In this document: one piece after another, positions 1-8,784 of the stretch
Layout of the letters: each line of letters opens with the position of its first letter
How positions within the stretch are numbered: the first letter of the stretch is position 1
Source: Periweissella fabalis
GTDB taxonomy: Bacteria > Bacillota > Bacilli > Lactobacillales > Lactobacillaceae
Assembly: GCF_012396505.1 (NCBI RefSeq)
Contig: NZ_JAAXPN010000007.1
Location: forward strand, 45,985-109,984
Length of the DNA stretch: 64,000 nt
Direction: 5' to 3'
Made by a program: the position numbers and the translations under genes
The notes under the pieces: generated by a model
Told to the model about the DNA's origin: nothing
What the model saw: the letters and a program-made list of their open reading frames with translations, nothing else
The model's database searches: none

Positions 1-1203
1 AACTGGTTCTTCGCCTTCCATGATTGCCTTAAAGACTTTCTTGGCTTGTTTAGTTGAAATTGTACCGTCTTCAATTAAGTTAATCATTCCTGCAAGGTGA
101 GCTGGGGTTAAATCAGTATCTTGTAATTCAACCTTTTTGTCATTCATGTAGGCATTAACGTCACCCATAAGGTAATTAGCAGTTCTTTTAGCATCCGCAC
201 CAGCCGCAACTGTTGCATCAAAGAAATCTGACATTTCAAGAGTTTGCGTAATAACTTCAGCATCGTAAGCTTCGATACCAAGTTCATTAACATAGCGTTG
301 ACGACGAGCCTTAGCGCCTTCTGGTAATTCAGCTTGCACTTTAGCAATCCATGCATCGTCAATTGTAAGAGGTGCTAAATCTGGTTCTGGGAAGTAGCGA
401 TAATCTTCAGCACCTTCTTTAACACGCATCAAAATTGTTGTACCAGTTGCTTCGTCGTAACGACGTGTTTCTTGCTTGATTTCGCCACCACCAAGTAAGA
501 CTTGCACTTGACGCTTAGCTTCAAATTCAAGTCCCTTACGAACATAGTTAAATGAGTTCAAGTTCTTCAACTCAGTTTTAACCCCAAATTCTTTTTGGCC
601 GATTGGGCGAACTGACAAGTTAGCATCAACCCGCATTGAACCTTCTTCCATCTTAACATCAGAAATTCCGGTAAATTGGATTGTTTGACGTAAGGCTTCA
701 AGATATGCATAGGCTTCATCAGGACTAGTAATGTCGGCCTCTGAAACAATTTCAATCAATGGTGTTCCTTGACGGTTTAAGTCAACATATGAGTACCCAT
801 TTGGATTGTGGGTATTTTTACCTGCATCTTCTTCAACATGCAGTTCACGAATGCCAATGCGTTTAGTTTCACCATTAACTTCAATTTCCAAGTAACCATT
901 GCGACCAATTGGGTTGTCATGTTCCGTAATTTGGTACGCCTTTGGATTATCTGGGTAGAAGTAGTTTTTACGATCCCAGTGGGTTTCAGATGTAATTTCA
1001 GCATTTAAAGCTAAGGCTGCACGCATCCCAAATTCAATAGCCCCTTTATTTGCTTGTGGTAAGACCCCCGGGTAGCCCCAATCAATCACATTAGTATTGG
1101 CATTCACTTCCGCGCCATAGGCAACTGGTGAAGGAGAAAATGCCTTTGAATTTGTCTTCATTTCGACGTGGACTTCAAGTCCAATTGTTGTTTCAAAATT
1201 CAT
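1..1203 (-). CDS. gatB: Asp/Glu-tRNA(Asn/Gln) amidotransferase subunit B, 3' end cut by window edge
   Basis: GatB is the kinase and tRNA-binding subunit of the GatCAB amidotransferase. The complex converts Glu-tRNA(Gln) and Asp-tRNA(Asn) to their amides in the cytoplasm. Reading the minus strand from 1203 gives an open frame of 401 codons to the window edge, beginning [17 protein letters not shown], the usual GatB start. The conserved catalytic-domain text continues ([21 protein letters not shown] and [15 protein letters not shown]). The family is about 475 residues long, so roughly the last 75, the YqeY-like tail domain, lie outside the window. Its ATG overlaps the gatA stop by one base (TAATG), indicating translational coupling. 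Confidence 0.97.
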   Translation of the reverse strand, partial: MNFETTIGLEVHVEMKTNSKAFSPSPVAYGAEVNANTNVIDWGYPGVLPQANKGAIEFGMRAALALNAEITSETHWDRKNYFYPDNPKAYQITEHDNPIGRNGYLEIEVNGETKRIGIRELHVEEDAGKNTHNPNGYSYVDLNRQGTPLIEIVSEADITSPDEAYAYLEALRQTIQFTGISDVKMEEGSMRVDANLSVRPIGQKEFGVKTELKNLNSFNYVRKGLEFEAKRQVQVLLGGGEIKQETRRYDEATGTTILMRVKEGAEDYRYFPEPDLAPLTIDDAWIAKVQAELPEGAKARRQRYVNELGIEAYDAEVITQTLEMSDFFDATVAAGADAKRTANYLMGDVNAYMNDKKVELQDTDLTPAHLAGMINLIEDGTISTKQAKKVFKAIMEGEEPV

Positions 1204-2666
1204 TAGTTTTGTCCTCCCAAATTAGGCACTTGCTTAAATAATTGGGTTGTTTGTTCGAATGCATAAGCTGCACGATAAACAGTATCTTCAGCAAATGCTT
1301 TACCGATAATGTGTAACCCGACTGGTAAACCTTCTGAAAAGCCAGCATTAACTGAAATTGCAGGTAAACCAGCTAAATTAGCAGGAATTGTAAGTACATC
1401 ATACATATATAATTCAGCTGGATCTTCAGGTTTATAATCCATACCAAATGCAACTGATGGTGCACTAGGCCCAATAATTAAATCATAATCATTAAAGACT
1501 TTATCAAAATCTTGAATCATCAAAGTTCGAATTTGCGCAGCCTTTTTAAAGAAGGCGTCGTATGAACCGGCTGAAAGTGAAAATGTTCCTAACATAATTC
1601 GGCGTTTAACTTCATCTCCAAATCCTTGTGAACGTGTCTTAATATATAAATCATTTAAGTTCTTAACATCTTGAGCCCGGAAACCGTAACGAATTCCATC
1701 AAAACGTTGTAAGTTTGATGACGCTTCGGCAGAACCAATGATGTAGTAAGCAGCCACACCGTACTTTGAGTGTGGTAGACTAACTTCTTCAACAGTAGCA
1801 CCAAGGGCTTCAAATTGTTTTGCTGCTGCTAAAACGGTTTCGCATACCCCAGCAGATACACCTTGCCCAAGGTATTCCTTAGGTAGCGCAATTTTCATCC
1901 CTTTAATATCACCATTCAAGTTAGCTGTAAAGTCAGGTACTTCACGTGTTGAAGTAGTTTGGTCGCGATAATCAAAGCCCGCCAAAACATTAAGCATTGC
2001 TGCGTTATCACGAACAGTCCGTGTAAGATGTCCAACTTGGTCTAATGAAGACGCAAAAGCAATCACACCCCAACGAGAAACACGTCCATAAGTTGGTTTA
2101 AAGCCAACAATCCCATTAAATGCTGCTGGTTGACGAACAGAACCACCAGTATCAGTACCAAGTGAAGCAATTACTTCACCTGCAGCAACAGCTGTCGCTG
2201 ATCCACCCGAAGAACCACCAGGCACTTTAGTTTGGTCCCAAGCATTTTTTGACATTTTATAATATGAAGTTTTGCTAGTCGATCCCATTGCAAATTCATC
2301 CATATTTGCTTTACCAACCATGACGGCTCCGGCATTGTTTAATTTTTCAACCACGGTAGCATCAAAAATTGGCTTAAAATTGTGCAACATTTTTGAACCA
2401 GCAGTCGTTAAGATATTTTTTGTTAAAATATTATCCTTAATCGCCACTGGAATTCCACTAAACAAACTGTTTGGGTCAATTCCTTGTTGATCAATTGCTT
2501 TTGCTTGTGCCAAGGCTTCTTCTTCGGCAATCGTAATAAATGCATCAACGGCCGGTTCAGTTGCCTTAATGTTAGTAATTGTTTCTTTTGTCAATTCAAC
2601 TGACGAAATTTCCTTGTTAACTAACTGGTTGTGTAGCTTTGTTAAATCAGTTTCAAAATAATTCAT
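1203..2666 (-). CDS. gatA: Asp/Glu-tRNA(Asn/Gln) amidotransferase subunit A
   Basis: GatA is the amidase subunit that releases ammonia from glutamine and passes it to GatB. The 487-residue product has the amidase-signature layout. The Lys-Ser-Ser triad is visible as Lys77 in VAIKDN, Ser152 in GGSSGGSA and Ser176 in [10 protein letters not shown]. Length matches the family (about 480-490). The start codon overlaps the gatC stop by one base (TAATG), as does its own stop with gatB. The order gatC-gatA-gatB as one coupled operon is the usual one in Firmicutes. This route implies that Gln-tRNA, and possibly Asn-tRNA, are made by transamidation here. Confidence 0.98.
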   Translation of the reverse strand: MNYFETDLTKLHNQLVNKEISSVELTKETITNIKATEPAVDAFITIAEEEALAQAKAIDQQGIDPNSLFSGIPVAIKDNILTKNILTTAGSKMLHNFKPIFDATVVEKLNNAGAVMVGKANMDEFAMGSTSKTSYYKMSKNAWDQTKVPGGSSGGSATAVAAGEVIASLGTDTGGSVRQPAAFNGIVGFKPTYGRVSRWGVIAFASSLDQVGHLTRTVRDNAAMLNVLAGFDYRDQTTSTREVPDFTANLNGDIKGMKIALPKEYLGQGVSAGVCETVLAAAKQFEALGATVEEVSLPHSKYGVAAYYIIGSAEASSNLQRFDGIRYGFRAQDVKNLNDLYIKTRSQGFGDEVKRRIMLGTFSLSAGSYDAFFKKAAQIRTLMIQDFDKVFNDYDLIIGPSAPSVAFGMDYKPEDPAELYMYDVLTIPANLAGLPAISVNAGFSEGLPVGLHIIGKAFAEDTVYRAAYAFEQTTQLFKQVPNLGGQN

Positions 2667-2980
2667 TACTTAGCACCTGCACTTTCATTAATAATTGCTG
2701 GAACCTTAATCAAACCATTTTCACTTTCAGGTGCACGTGCCAATAATTCATCTTTTTGTTCTGCATTAATGCCTTCATCTGCTCGAAGAATGTTACGATT
2801 TTCAGTAACAGTAAAAGTAGCAGGGACATCTGTTGTGTCAACTTCATTTAAGACATCAATTAAATTCATAATGTCATCAAGTTGTTCTTTAAAGTAATCA
2901 AGTTCTTGATCACTAAATTCAAGCATTGCTAAGCCCGCCACGTGACGGACTTCTTCACGTGTCAATTCTGTTTCTGCCAT
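2666..2980 (-). CDS. gatC: Asp/Glu-tRNA(Asn/Gln) amidotransferase subunit C
   Basis: GatC is the small stabilising subunit that wraps around GatA. The product is 104 residues and starts [18 protein letters not shown], a typical GatC N terminus, with the conserved ILRADE segment. A longer reading begins at a GTG at 2989, but that GTG is part of the Shine-Dalgarno sequence (AGGTGA), which sits 5 bases before the ATG at 2980. I therefore take 2980 as the start. It is the first gene of the gatCAB operon. The promoter should lie in the 140-base gap shared with the divergent gene at 3119. Confidence 0.96.
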   Translation of the reverse strand: MAETELTREEVRHVAGLAMLEFSDQELDYFKEQLDDIMNLIDVLNEVDTTDVPATFTVTENRNILRADEGINAEQKDELLARAPESENGLIKVPAIINESAGAK

Positions 2981-3072
2981 TATCTTCACCTATCCTAATT
3001 ATTTTACATTGGTTAATTTTATCATAGTTTAACAGCCTTAATCACAAAATTATTAAACGAATTATGTTTTGA

Positions 3073-3104
3073 TATATAATTAAATAAAATGATTTAATTA
3101 TATA
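3073..3104. promoter_or_regulatory. 13-bp perfect inverted repeat before the glycosylase gene
   Basis: The arms TATATAATTAAAT and ATTTAATTATATA (13 bases each) are exact inverse complements around a 6-base spacer. They end just ahead of the AGGAGG ribosome binding site of the gene at 3119. The left arm contains a TATAAT that could be a -10 box, so a dimeric repressor bound here would block the promoter. It could equally be a weak AT-only RNA hairpin. Function is inferred from position only. Confidence 0.45.
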
Positions 3105-3118
3105 CAGGAGGTTCATTT

Positions 3119-3481
3119 ATGCGTTTATGGCATGAAGATTTAATCACAACACTCCCGCGTCAACAACTATTAGGCCAACATCGAGAATGTTGTGCTTTGC
3201 GTGGCCGTGGCTGGGGCCGTCCACACCAAACTGTTAACTATGTTTTTGAATACTCACCCTATAAGTTATTTCAATATCATCAGTTGGTGATGCAAGAAAT
3301 GCACCGCCGTGGGTATAAGCCTGATGGCCGTTGGGAGGTAGCAAAATATCGTGGGCAAACCGCACAAGCTTACAGCGAGTTGTCAACTTGTCCATTAACA
3401 ACTCCCATTTATCCAGAACATGATGCGGCTTATCTTGCTGAGTGTCTAGCTAATTTAGCACAAAAAGATATCTTTTTATAA
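3119..3481 (+). CDS. Pyrimidine dimer DNA glycosylase-like protein (TIGR02328 type)
   Basis: A 120-residue protein starting MRLWHEDLI, with the conserved stretches LPRQQLLGQHRECCALRG and VNYVFEYSPYKL. I recognise it as the short lactobacillal family related to T4 endonuclease V (Pyr_excise, PF03013). That enzyme removes UV-induced cyclobutane dimers and nicks the abasic site. The match is from memory of the family, and activity of the lactobacillal branch is less well established than for the phage enzyme. A strong AGGAGG site lies 7 bases before the ATG. It stands alone, divergent from gatC, and is followed by a bidirectional terminator. Confidence 0.7.
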   Translation: MRLWHEDLITTLPRQQLLGQHRECCALRGRGWGRPHQTVNYVFEYSPYKLFQYHQLVMQEMHRRGYKPDGRWEVAKYRGQTAQAYSELSTCPLTTPIYPEHDAAYLAECLANLAQKDIFL

Positions 3482-3492
3482 TTTTAAACAAT

Positions 3493-3531
3493 AAAAAAAC
3501 GAGAGAAAAGATGTTTTTCTCTCGTTTTTTT
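3493..3531. terminator. Bidirectional intrinsic terminator
   Basis: Stem AAAAAAACGAGAGAAAA pairs with TTTTTCTCTCGTTTTTTT around a 4-base loop, with an A-run on one side and a T-run on the other. It can end both the glycosylase transcript (+) and the HU transcript (-), whose stop is 60 bases away. Confidence 0.85.
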
Positions 3532-3593
3532 ATTAGTACACATTGCAAATCAATGGCGTACCTTATATTGCTTTATTAAATGTGTCGTTAAGC

Positions 3594-3869
3594 TTACTTA
3601 ACAGCATCCTTCAAGGCTTTACCAGGCTTGAATGCTGGTACTACAGAAGCAGCAATTTCAATTTCTGCTCCAGTTTGTGGGTTGCGACCTTTACGGGCAG
3701 CACGTTCGCGAACTTCGAAGTTACCAAAGCCAATCAATTGAACTTTTTCACCCTTTGCCAATAAATCTTGAATTGAGCTAAATACAGCTTCTACTGCAGC
3801 AGCAGAATCTTTCTTAGTCAAACCAGTTGTAGATGCGACTTGGTCAATTAAATCTTGTTTGTTAGCCAT
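3594..3869 (-). CDS. hup: DNA-binding protein HU
   Basis: HU is the histone-like dimer that bends and compacts the nucleoid. The product is 91 residues ([13 protein letters not shown]...), the family's standard length. It has the signature [21 protein letters not shown] (residues about 46-66) that forms the DNA-gripping arm, and the C-terminal [14 protein letters not shown]. The open frame extends 5 codons upstream to 3884. The ATG at 3869 has an AGGAG 7 bases ahead and yields the canonical N terminus, so I use it. Monocistronic. Confidence 0.98.
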   Translation of the reverse strand: MANKQDLIDQVASTTGLTKKDSAAAVEAVFSSIQDLLAKGEKVQLIGFGNFEVRERAARKGRNPQTGAEIEIAASVVPAFKPGKALKDAVK

Positions 3870-4071
3870 GTGGAGACTCCTCATTTATATAAAATTTTGT
3901 ACTGAACCTTCAGCACATAAAATGTTAGCACAAACGTTGTTATAATGCTACTTTTACCACAAAAGAATTGTGTTTACGTATCATATAAACAATCGCTAAT
4001 CAAAAGAATAGACGAAACAATGTCGATAGTCAAATAAATTTGATAATAATTTAACTCTAGATTCATTAATT

Positions 4072-4245
4072 TTAATTATTAAGGACATATTTCAGTGTTA
4101 TTTCATAAGTTTCATCAGCTAAACGCCGTTGCTTAATTGCACCTTGACCAAATAATGATGCATTGTTTTGTTCAAGCCATCGATCTAATTCAGCAACCAA
4201 TTCTTCTAGATATTTACCACTAAAAACTTTAATTCCTGATTTCAC
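4072..4245 (-). CDS. Small conserved protein, possibly Cse60/DUF2758-like
   Basis: The frame encodes 57 residues if started at GTG 4245, which follows a GGGGG-type ribosome binding site by about 8 bases. An upstream in-frame ATG at 4293 has no such site. The protein begins with a KVFSG strand, continues with an amphipathic helix rich in Glu and Leu (YLEELVAELDRWLEQN) and ends in a strand (YEITLKYVL). This beta-alpha-beta pattern recalls the small Cse60/DUF2758 proteins of Firmicutes, but I am not certain of the match. No function can be assigned. It stands alone between hup and a tRNA gene. Confidence 0.6.
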   Translation of the reverse strand: MKSGIKVFSGKYLEELVAELDRWLEQNNASLFGQGAIKQRRLADETYEITLKYVLNN

Positions 4246-4483
4246 GGTTAATTCCCCCTTCAAAAATCTATTAACGTAATGTAAATTTCCCAAAACTTTA
4301 CGTCACCATTATTTAATAGTATTAACCCAGCAATTTGACTATTATTTCTGTAATTCAAAACAGATAGTTATTTTCTAATTCACAATACTTCATAATCCTA
4401 TAATTATTATACAACAATTATATTTCTATACAAAATAAAGTGATTACAAGTTATCTTACTAAACAAATTGGTTAAAAATTAAT

Positions 4484-4522
4484 AAAAAAGCGAAAGGAAT
4501 TTCCATTCACCTTCGCTTTTTT
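4484..4522. terminator. Intrinsic terminator downstream of tRNA-Gln
   Basis: A stem AAAAAAGCGAA with TTCGCTTTTTT flanks a 17-base loop. On the minus strand it follows tRNA-Gln by about 20 bases and ends in a T-run, so it likely ends the tRNA transcript. The symmetry allows use on the other strand as well. Confidence 0.8.
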
Positions 4523-4541
4523 ATTAATAGCATACTCTATA

Positions 4542-4614
4542 TTGCGCATACTGGATTCGAACCAGTGCATTATGGATTCAGAGTCCACTGCCTTACCACC
4601 TTGGCGAATGCGCA
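4542..4614 (-). tRNA. tRNA-Gln (anticodon CUG)
   Basis: The minus strand folds into a full cloverleaf of 73 bases. The acceptor is TGCGCAT with ATGCGCA, the T arm is ACTGG-TTCGAAT-CCAGT, and the anticodon loop CTCTGAA reads CUG for codon CAG. The U1-A72 pair and discriminator A are typical of Gln tRNA. The CCA end is not encoded. In an organism with GatCAB this tRNA would be charged by misacylation and amidation. Confidence 0.93.
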
Positions 4615-4675
4615 ATAAATAACACCATTCATTTTATTACTATTTTACTTATTAATCAATAAGTAAAATTATTTT

Positions 4676-5092
4676 TTACATTTTATTATTTTTAAAAATA
4701 AAAACTTTACTCAAAACGTAGTTTAGAATGATTACAATAACATTATCAATAATCTTCCAAATAAGTGGTTGTCCGTGCAATAAATTAACCCCTACGTAAA
4801 TAATTGCTAAATCTAAAAGTAAGGTGACACCACGATAGTAAAAAAAAGTTATAATTTCACGTATTTTTTCACCAAAAGAGACGGCTTTTGAACCAAATAC
4901 CCAGACTCGATTAGTTAGATAAGCTACTAGCACTGATAATAGCCATGCTAATATGTTACTAAATGTCGTATTCAGACCAAATTTTATACCCACACCAAAA
5001 ACTACAATATTGACAATCGTGGTTAAAACCCCAAAAACTAAGTATAATAGTTGTGATGAATACTTATTAATAATTAATTTGATTGATTGCAC
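4676..5092 (-). CDS. GtrA-family small membrane protein
   Basis: A 138-residue protein with four predicted membrane segments (about residues 14-34, 42-62, 82-104 and 112-132) and the GtrA-like motif NRVWVFGSK after the second. GtrA-family proteins are thought to move or stabilise lipid-linked sugars for cell-surface glycosylation. Usually a bactoprenol glucosyltransferase sits nearby, but none does here, so the substrate is unknown. The gene is isolated between two tRNA genes on the same strand. Confidence 0.8.
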   Translation of the reverse strand: MQSIKLIINKYSSQLLYLVFGVLTTIVNIVVFGVGIKFGLNTTFSNILAWLLSVLVAYLTNRVWVFGSKAVSFGEKIREIITFFYYRGVTLLLDLAIIYVGVNLLHGQPLIWKIIDNVIVIILNYVLSKVFIFKNNKM

Positions 5093-5120
5093 CTTAAGAC
5101 CACCTTTTAGTTACAAATTA

Positions 5121-5193
5121 TGACCCCACCCAGACTCGAACTGGGAGCAACCGCTTAGGAGGCAGTCGTTTTATCCAGTTAAACTATAGGGTC
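5121..5193 (-). tRNA. tRNA-Arg (anticodon CCU)
   Basis: The minus strand gives a 73-base cloverleaf. The acceptor is GACCCTA with TGGGGTC, the T arm is CCCAG-TTCGAGT-CTGGG, and the anticodon stem ACTGC/GCGGT encloses the loop CTCCTAA. The anticodon CCU reads the rare Arg codon AGG. CCA is not encoded. Confidence 0.92.
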
Positions 5194-5243
5194 AAATAGA
5201 CCAACTGAGATATTATATCACAATTATGTCTATTTTAATTTTA

Positions 5244-5269
5244 AAAATTCTTACTTTAGTAAGAATTTT
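5244..5269. terminator. Hairpin terminator after the DEAD-box helicase
   Basis: A perfect 12-bp stem AAAATTCTTACT with AGTAAGAATTTT and a 2-base centre lies 10 bases past the helicase stop. It is followed by T-rich sequence on the minus strand. AT-rich, so moderate strength. Confidence 0.65.
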
Positions 5270-5278
5270 ATAATTAAT

Positions 5279-6622
5279 CTAATCCTTTTTTCGACGCATC
5301 CCTTTGTTCTTTTGTGAACCTTTACGTGAACGTGCCTTTTTTTTAGCAGCAATTTGCTCTTTTTTAGATAATATCCTAGGTTGTTGAACAATTACTTTAT
5401 CTTTTGAAATATTTTTTGAATTACTACCAGTCAAATTAGCATCTTTAGTACTAGTTGGTTTATTCTCAACTGTGATACGTGTACTCGTTTGTGCCCCTGA
5501 TTGTTGACTTCCTGTCATAATTGGCCTTTGATCAACTAATTTATTATTGGCAAAATACATTGCTTTTAAATCAAAATCCTTACCAACTAATTGCTTCAAT
5601 TTTCGTAAATCATGATCATTACCAAAGTTAACCACTATTCCTTCATTACCCATACGACCTGTCCGGCCAACACGGTGAGTATAAGTTAGTGCACTATTAG
5701 GTAGATCATAGTTTATTACTGCTGGTAAATCGGCAATATCTAATCCACGTGCCATAACATCAGTTGTAAGAAGGTATTGTACCTTCCCTTGTCTGAATAA
5801 ACGTAAAGCATCCGCTCGATCTGTACCGCGTTGCGTGCCACCAAGTACTGCAATATTTACATGTTCATGTTTTAAATTACTAGCAGCGTACTTCAGATTC
5901 GGTAATTGATTGAAAAAAATCAAAGCTTTAAAGCCTTTAATATGGCTAAAACGTTTTAACATTGCTACCTTTTGCGAATTATTTACCATCATCAAGCCAT
6001 GTCGCACGACTCCTTGAGTATTATCAACCGCACGAACATCTATAACATTAACTTCAATACCAAAAAGTTCCTCAAGCTTATCAAAAACTGGTTTATCAGT
6101 TGCTGAAAAGAAGCCAAATTGAACATCAGAACTTGTATACCGTTCAATGTCTTGAATATCACGTAATGTTTCATCAGTTAATAATTCATCTGCTTCATCA
6201 ATAATCATTGTTTGCAAATTATGTAATTTTAACTTGCGATCTGCTAATAAGTTTAACACGCGTCCGGGTGTACCAACCACAATTTCAGGATTGGATTTCA
6301 ATTTTTCCATTTGGCGTTTTACATTAGCACCACCTGTAATTGAGGCTACTGTTAAGTTAAGCAATGCTGCCCATTCCCGAACAACCTGAGTTGTCTGCAT
6401 TGCTAATTCTTGTGATGGTGCCAAAATTAAAAGCTGAGTACCATCTTTTGAAATAATATTAGCTAACAACGGAAGGGTAAATGCGATTGTTTTACCTGAG
6501 CCAGTCGGTGATAGTCCAATAATTGACTCACCATTAACTAGGGGCCCCCAGACTGCTTTTTGAATTGGCGTTTGTTCAGTGAAACCCTTAGCTTTAAAGT
6601 GATCTTCTAAAATTTGTAACAT
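5279..6622 (-). CDS. DEAD-box ATP-dependent RNA helicase
   Basis: A 447-residue helicase with all core motifs in order: Q motif TPIQ (about 18-21), Walker A SPTGSGKT (38-45), GG and TPGR motifs, DEAD (142-145), SAT (173-175), TDVMARGLD and HRVGRTGR in the second RecA domain. The C-terminal 60 residues are a basic low-complexity tail (KKARSRKG, RRKKD), probably for RNA binding. It would unwind RNA duplexes in ribosome assembly or mRNA decay. Among Bacillus paralogs it is closest in build to YfmL/CshB, but I do not assign a symbol. The ribosome binding site is weak. Monocistronic with its own terminator. Confidence 0.93.
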   Translation of the reverse strand: MLQILEDHFKAKGFTEQTPIQKAVWGPLVNGESIIGLSPTGSGKTIAFTLPLLANIISKDGTQLLILAPSQELAMQTTQVVREWAALLNLTVASITGGANVKRQMEKLKSNPEIVVGTPGRVLNLLADRKLKLHNLQTMIIDEADELLTDETLRDIQDIERYTSSDVQFGFFSATDKPVFDKLEELFGIEVNVIDVRAVDNTQGVVRHGLMMVNNSQKVAMLKRFSHIKGFKALIFFNQLPNLKYAASNLKHEHVNIAVLGGTQRGTDRADALRLFRQGKVQYLLTTDVMARGLDIADLPAVINYDLPNSALTYTHRVGRTGRMGNEGIVVNFGNDHDLRKLKQLVGKDFDLKAMYFANNKLVDQRPIMTGSQQSGAQTSTRITVENKPTSTKDANLTGSNSKNISKDKVIVQQPRILSKKEQIAAKKKARSRKGSQKNKGMRRKKD

Positions 6623-6649
6623 ATTTTATCTCATTTCTAATTTAAAACT

Positions 6650-7651
6650 TTATTTTTCCTGATCTGCGGGGAAAGATAAAGCAGCAGTTTGACGTAATTG
6701 GTAAATAACATTATTGACCCGTTGGCTAAGCATTAATAAATCACGATATTCTTGATTATGTAGATCAAAATTATTAATAATTTCTGCAAAGACCGTTACC
6801 TCAGCCAACATTGGATTCTCATGTGGTAAATCAGCAATTTGTTCAGCTTCAGTTGGGTTATGGTGATAAAGAATACTTGTTAATTCAGCAATACTATCAA
6901 TCACAATCGAATCTTCTAAACCATAGATTTCAGATGCTAAATATGAATTGGAATTTTTTCCAAAAATCAATGTAACATCAAACTCTGGATAACGTAGAAT
7001 AGCAGTCCCACGACCATCCGCACCATTTGATAATTTAGTAGCAAAGTACTGTGCATCTTTTGGTAAACCAAATAATGCTACAGCTGCATAAATTGGATAC
7101 ACTCCTAAATCTTCAATAGCCCCTCCAGCAAAATCCGGATTAAATACATTTGGATTTTTACCTGCAAGGAAATCATCAAAACGAGATGAGTACTTATTGT
7201 AGACAAAGGTTGCCCCTTGAATTTGCTCCATTTTTTCAATTTGGGCTGCAATTTTTTTGAAATTTGGTTGATGAATGTGACGAGCAGCTTCAAAAAAGCG
7301 AACATTGGGATGCTCCCGCAATTTTGAATATACCATTTCAAATTGCATTGGTGTAATCACGGCTGGCTTTTCAACAATCACATGTTTATCATTTTCAATA
7401 GCTTGTAAAATTTGTCGATAATGCAAAGCATTTGGTGAGGCAATGTATACAACATCAATATCACTCGCAAAAAATGCTGTCAAATCTGTAAAAGCCGTAG
7501 CATTTGTTGCAAACTTTTCATTGATTACCTTTGCTTTACTTGCATCACGCGAATAAATTGCGCCTAAATCATATTCTCTACTTGCCAGGATTGCTTCAAT
7601 AAATTGTTCAGTAATCCAGCTTGTTCCAATTGTTCCAACTTTTAAAACCAT
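6650..7651 (-). CDS. Gfo/Idh/MocA-family NAD(P)-dependent oxidoreductase
   Basis: A 333-residue protein with an N-terminal Rossmann domain, VGTIGTSWITEQFI at the start in place of the usual GxGxxG. It has the family EKP motif (HVIVEKPAVITP, about residues 92-103) and a C-terminal alpha/beta substrate domain with GGAIEDLGVYPI (about 175-186), which carries the catalytic-region Asp. Members oxidise or reduce sugars, inositols or related polyols, and the substrate cannot be read from sequence. SD GAGGTGA lies 6 bases before the ATG. It stands alone between the helicase and map genes, so context gives no clue. Confidence 0.88.
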   Translation of the reverse strand: MVLKVGTIGTSWITEQFIEAILASREYDLGAIYSRDASKAKVINEKFATNATAFTDLTAFFASDIDVVYIASPNALHYRQILQAIENDKHVIVEKPAVITPMQFEMVYSKLREHPNVRFFEAARHIHQPNFKKIAAQIEKMEQIQGATFVYNKYSSRFDDFLAGKNPNVFNPDFAGGAIEDLGVYPIYAAVALFGLPKDAQYFATKLSNGADGRGTAILRYPEFDVTLIFGKNSNSYLASEIYGLEDSIVIDSIAELTSILYHHNPTEAEQIADLPHENPMLAEVTVFAEIINNFDLHNQEYRDLLMLSQRVNNVIYQLRQTAALSFPADQEK

Positions 7652-7732
7652 TTTGTCACCTCTTCAATAATAAATTTTACTAATTATATTGTAGCAAATT
7701 TGAGTTACCTAAACACTCAAATCTACCTAATT

Positions 7733-7771
7733 AAAACAGAGTCGGCTTATTTTAAAAGTCGGCTCTGTTTT
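7733..7771 (-). terminator. Intrinsic terminator of map
   Basis: A 15-bp stem (AAAACAGAGTCGGCT with AGTCGGCTCTGTTTT, two G-U pairs) starts 6 bases after the map stop on the minus strand and ends in TTTT. Confidence 0.9.
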
Positions 7772-7776
7772 AATTA

Positions 7777-8562
7777 TTATAAGTATTTAGCATCTTCTTT
7801 TGGATCTTGAGAAGTTAAAATTTTAGGTCCGTTCTTTGTGATTGCTAACGTATGTTCATATTGAGCACACCATGAACCATCAGCAGTTTTTGCTGCATCC
7901 CAATCTGATTCTTCAGCAACAATTCGCGTTTGCCAACCACCAAGTGTTACCATTGGTTCAATGGTGATTGTCATTCCTTCTTTCAAGCGTAACCCACGTC
8001 CAGCAGTTCCAAAATGAGGTACTGATGGTTCTTCATGCATAGTTGGTCCAATACCATGTCCGATATATTCACGAACATTTCCATAACCGTTTTCAGTTAA
8101 ATAACCATCAATTACTGCACCAATATCACCAATTCGATTACCAACTACAGCTTGATCAATTCCAAGGTATAATGCATGCTTAGTCGCCTCCATTAAAGCA
8201 GCGACCTCAGGGCTAACTTTACCAACTGCAAAAGTCCAACATGAATCTGAAAATGCTCCATCAAGCTCGACAACAGTATCAACTTTAACAATATCACCTT
8301 CTTTTAGGAAAACACCTTTACGAGGAATTGCATGACAAACATAATCATTTATTGAAACACAAGTTGCATATTTATATGTTTCAAAACCAATTTGGGCTGC
8401 AACCCCACCATGTTCTTCAATATATTTGTGACAAAATTCCTCAATTGCCCAACTTTCCATACCTGGTTTAATAATTTGAGCTAATTCTTTATGCATGCCT
8501 GCAATAATAGCACCTGAAGCTTTCATTGCCTCGATTTCACGTGCTGATTTTAAACTAATCAT
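7777..8562 (-). CDS. map: Type I methionine aminopeptidase
   Basis: Removes the initiator Met from nascent proteins. The 261-residue product shows the five metal ligands of the family in order: two Asp in VDTVVELDGAFSDSC, His in EYIGHGIGPTMHEEP, Glu in TITIEPMV and Glu in QYEHTLAI. Length is slightly above the E. coli enzyme (264 versus 261 here) and lacks the zinc-ribbon extension of type Ib. SD AAGGGAG precedes the ATG. Monocistronic with its own terminator. It is not linked to secY/adk as in many Firmicutes, which is common in this branch. Confidence 0.97.
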   Translation of the reverse strand: MISLKSAREIEAMKASGAIIAGMHKELAQIIKPGMESWAIEEFCHKYIEEHGGVAAQIGFETYKYATCVSINDYVCHAIPRKGVFLKEGDIVKVDTVVELDGAFSDSCWTFAVGKVSPEVAALMEATKHALYLGIDQAVVGNRIGDIGAVIDGYLTENGYGNVREYIGHGIGPTMHEEPSVPHFGTAGRGLRLKEGMTITIEPMVTLGGWQTRIVAEESDWDAAKTADGSWCAQYEHTLAITKNGPKILTSQDPKEDAKYL

Positions 8563-8721
8563 AGTTCTCCCTTTCTAAATCTTCTTTAGTTTCTAACCTA
8601 CTAATCTTTATTATTATAGCATTGCTAATAGGCTTTGTCTTATTCGTTTGTATTGTTTGTATTAATAATCACCTATCGCTTAATCCTAATTAACAACGTA
8701 AAAATTAAATAAATTTAATTA

Positions 8722-8749
8722 TTTACTCATGTAATTAACATGTTATAAT
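8722..8749 (+). promoter_or_regulatory. Promoter of the aminopeptidase gene
   Basis: TTTACT (8722-8727) and a perfect TATAAT (8744-8749) are separated by 16 bases. The spacer carries an imperfect dyad CATGT-AATTA-ACATG that could be an operator. The start codon is 36 bases downstream. Confidence 0.6.
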
Positions 8750-8784
8750 TAAGATAATTTAATTTTTATTGGAGGCGCTTTTCT

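Noticed and set aside
808..1008. 66-codon plus-strand ORF across gatB
   Set aside because: It is the reverse-strand shadow of the clear gatB frame and has no ribosome binding site or family features. Many similar frames across the ATPase, leuS and metK genes were dropped for the same reason.
4484..5269. Integrated element between tRNA-Gln and tRNA-Arg
   Set aside because: Only a GtrA-like gene lies between the tRNA genes; no integrase, no att duplication of a tRNA 3' end and no change of base composition.
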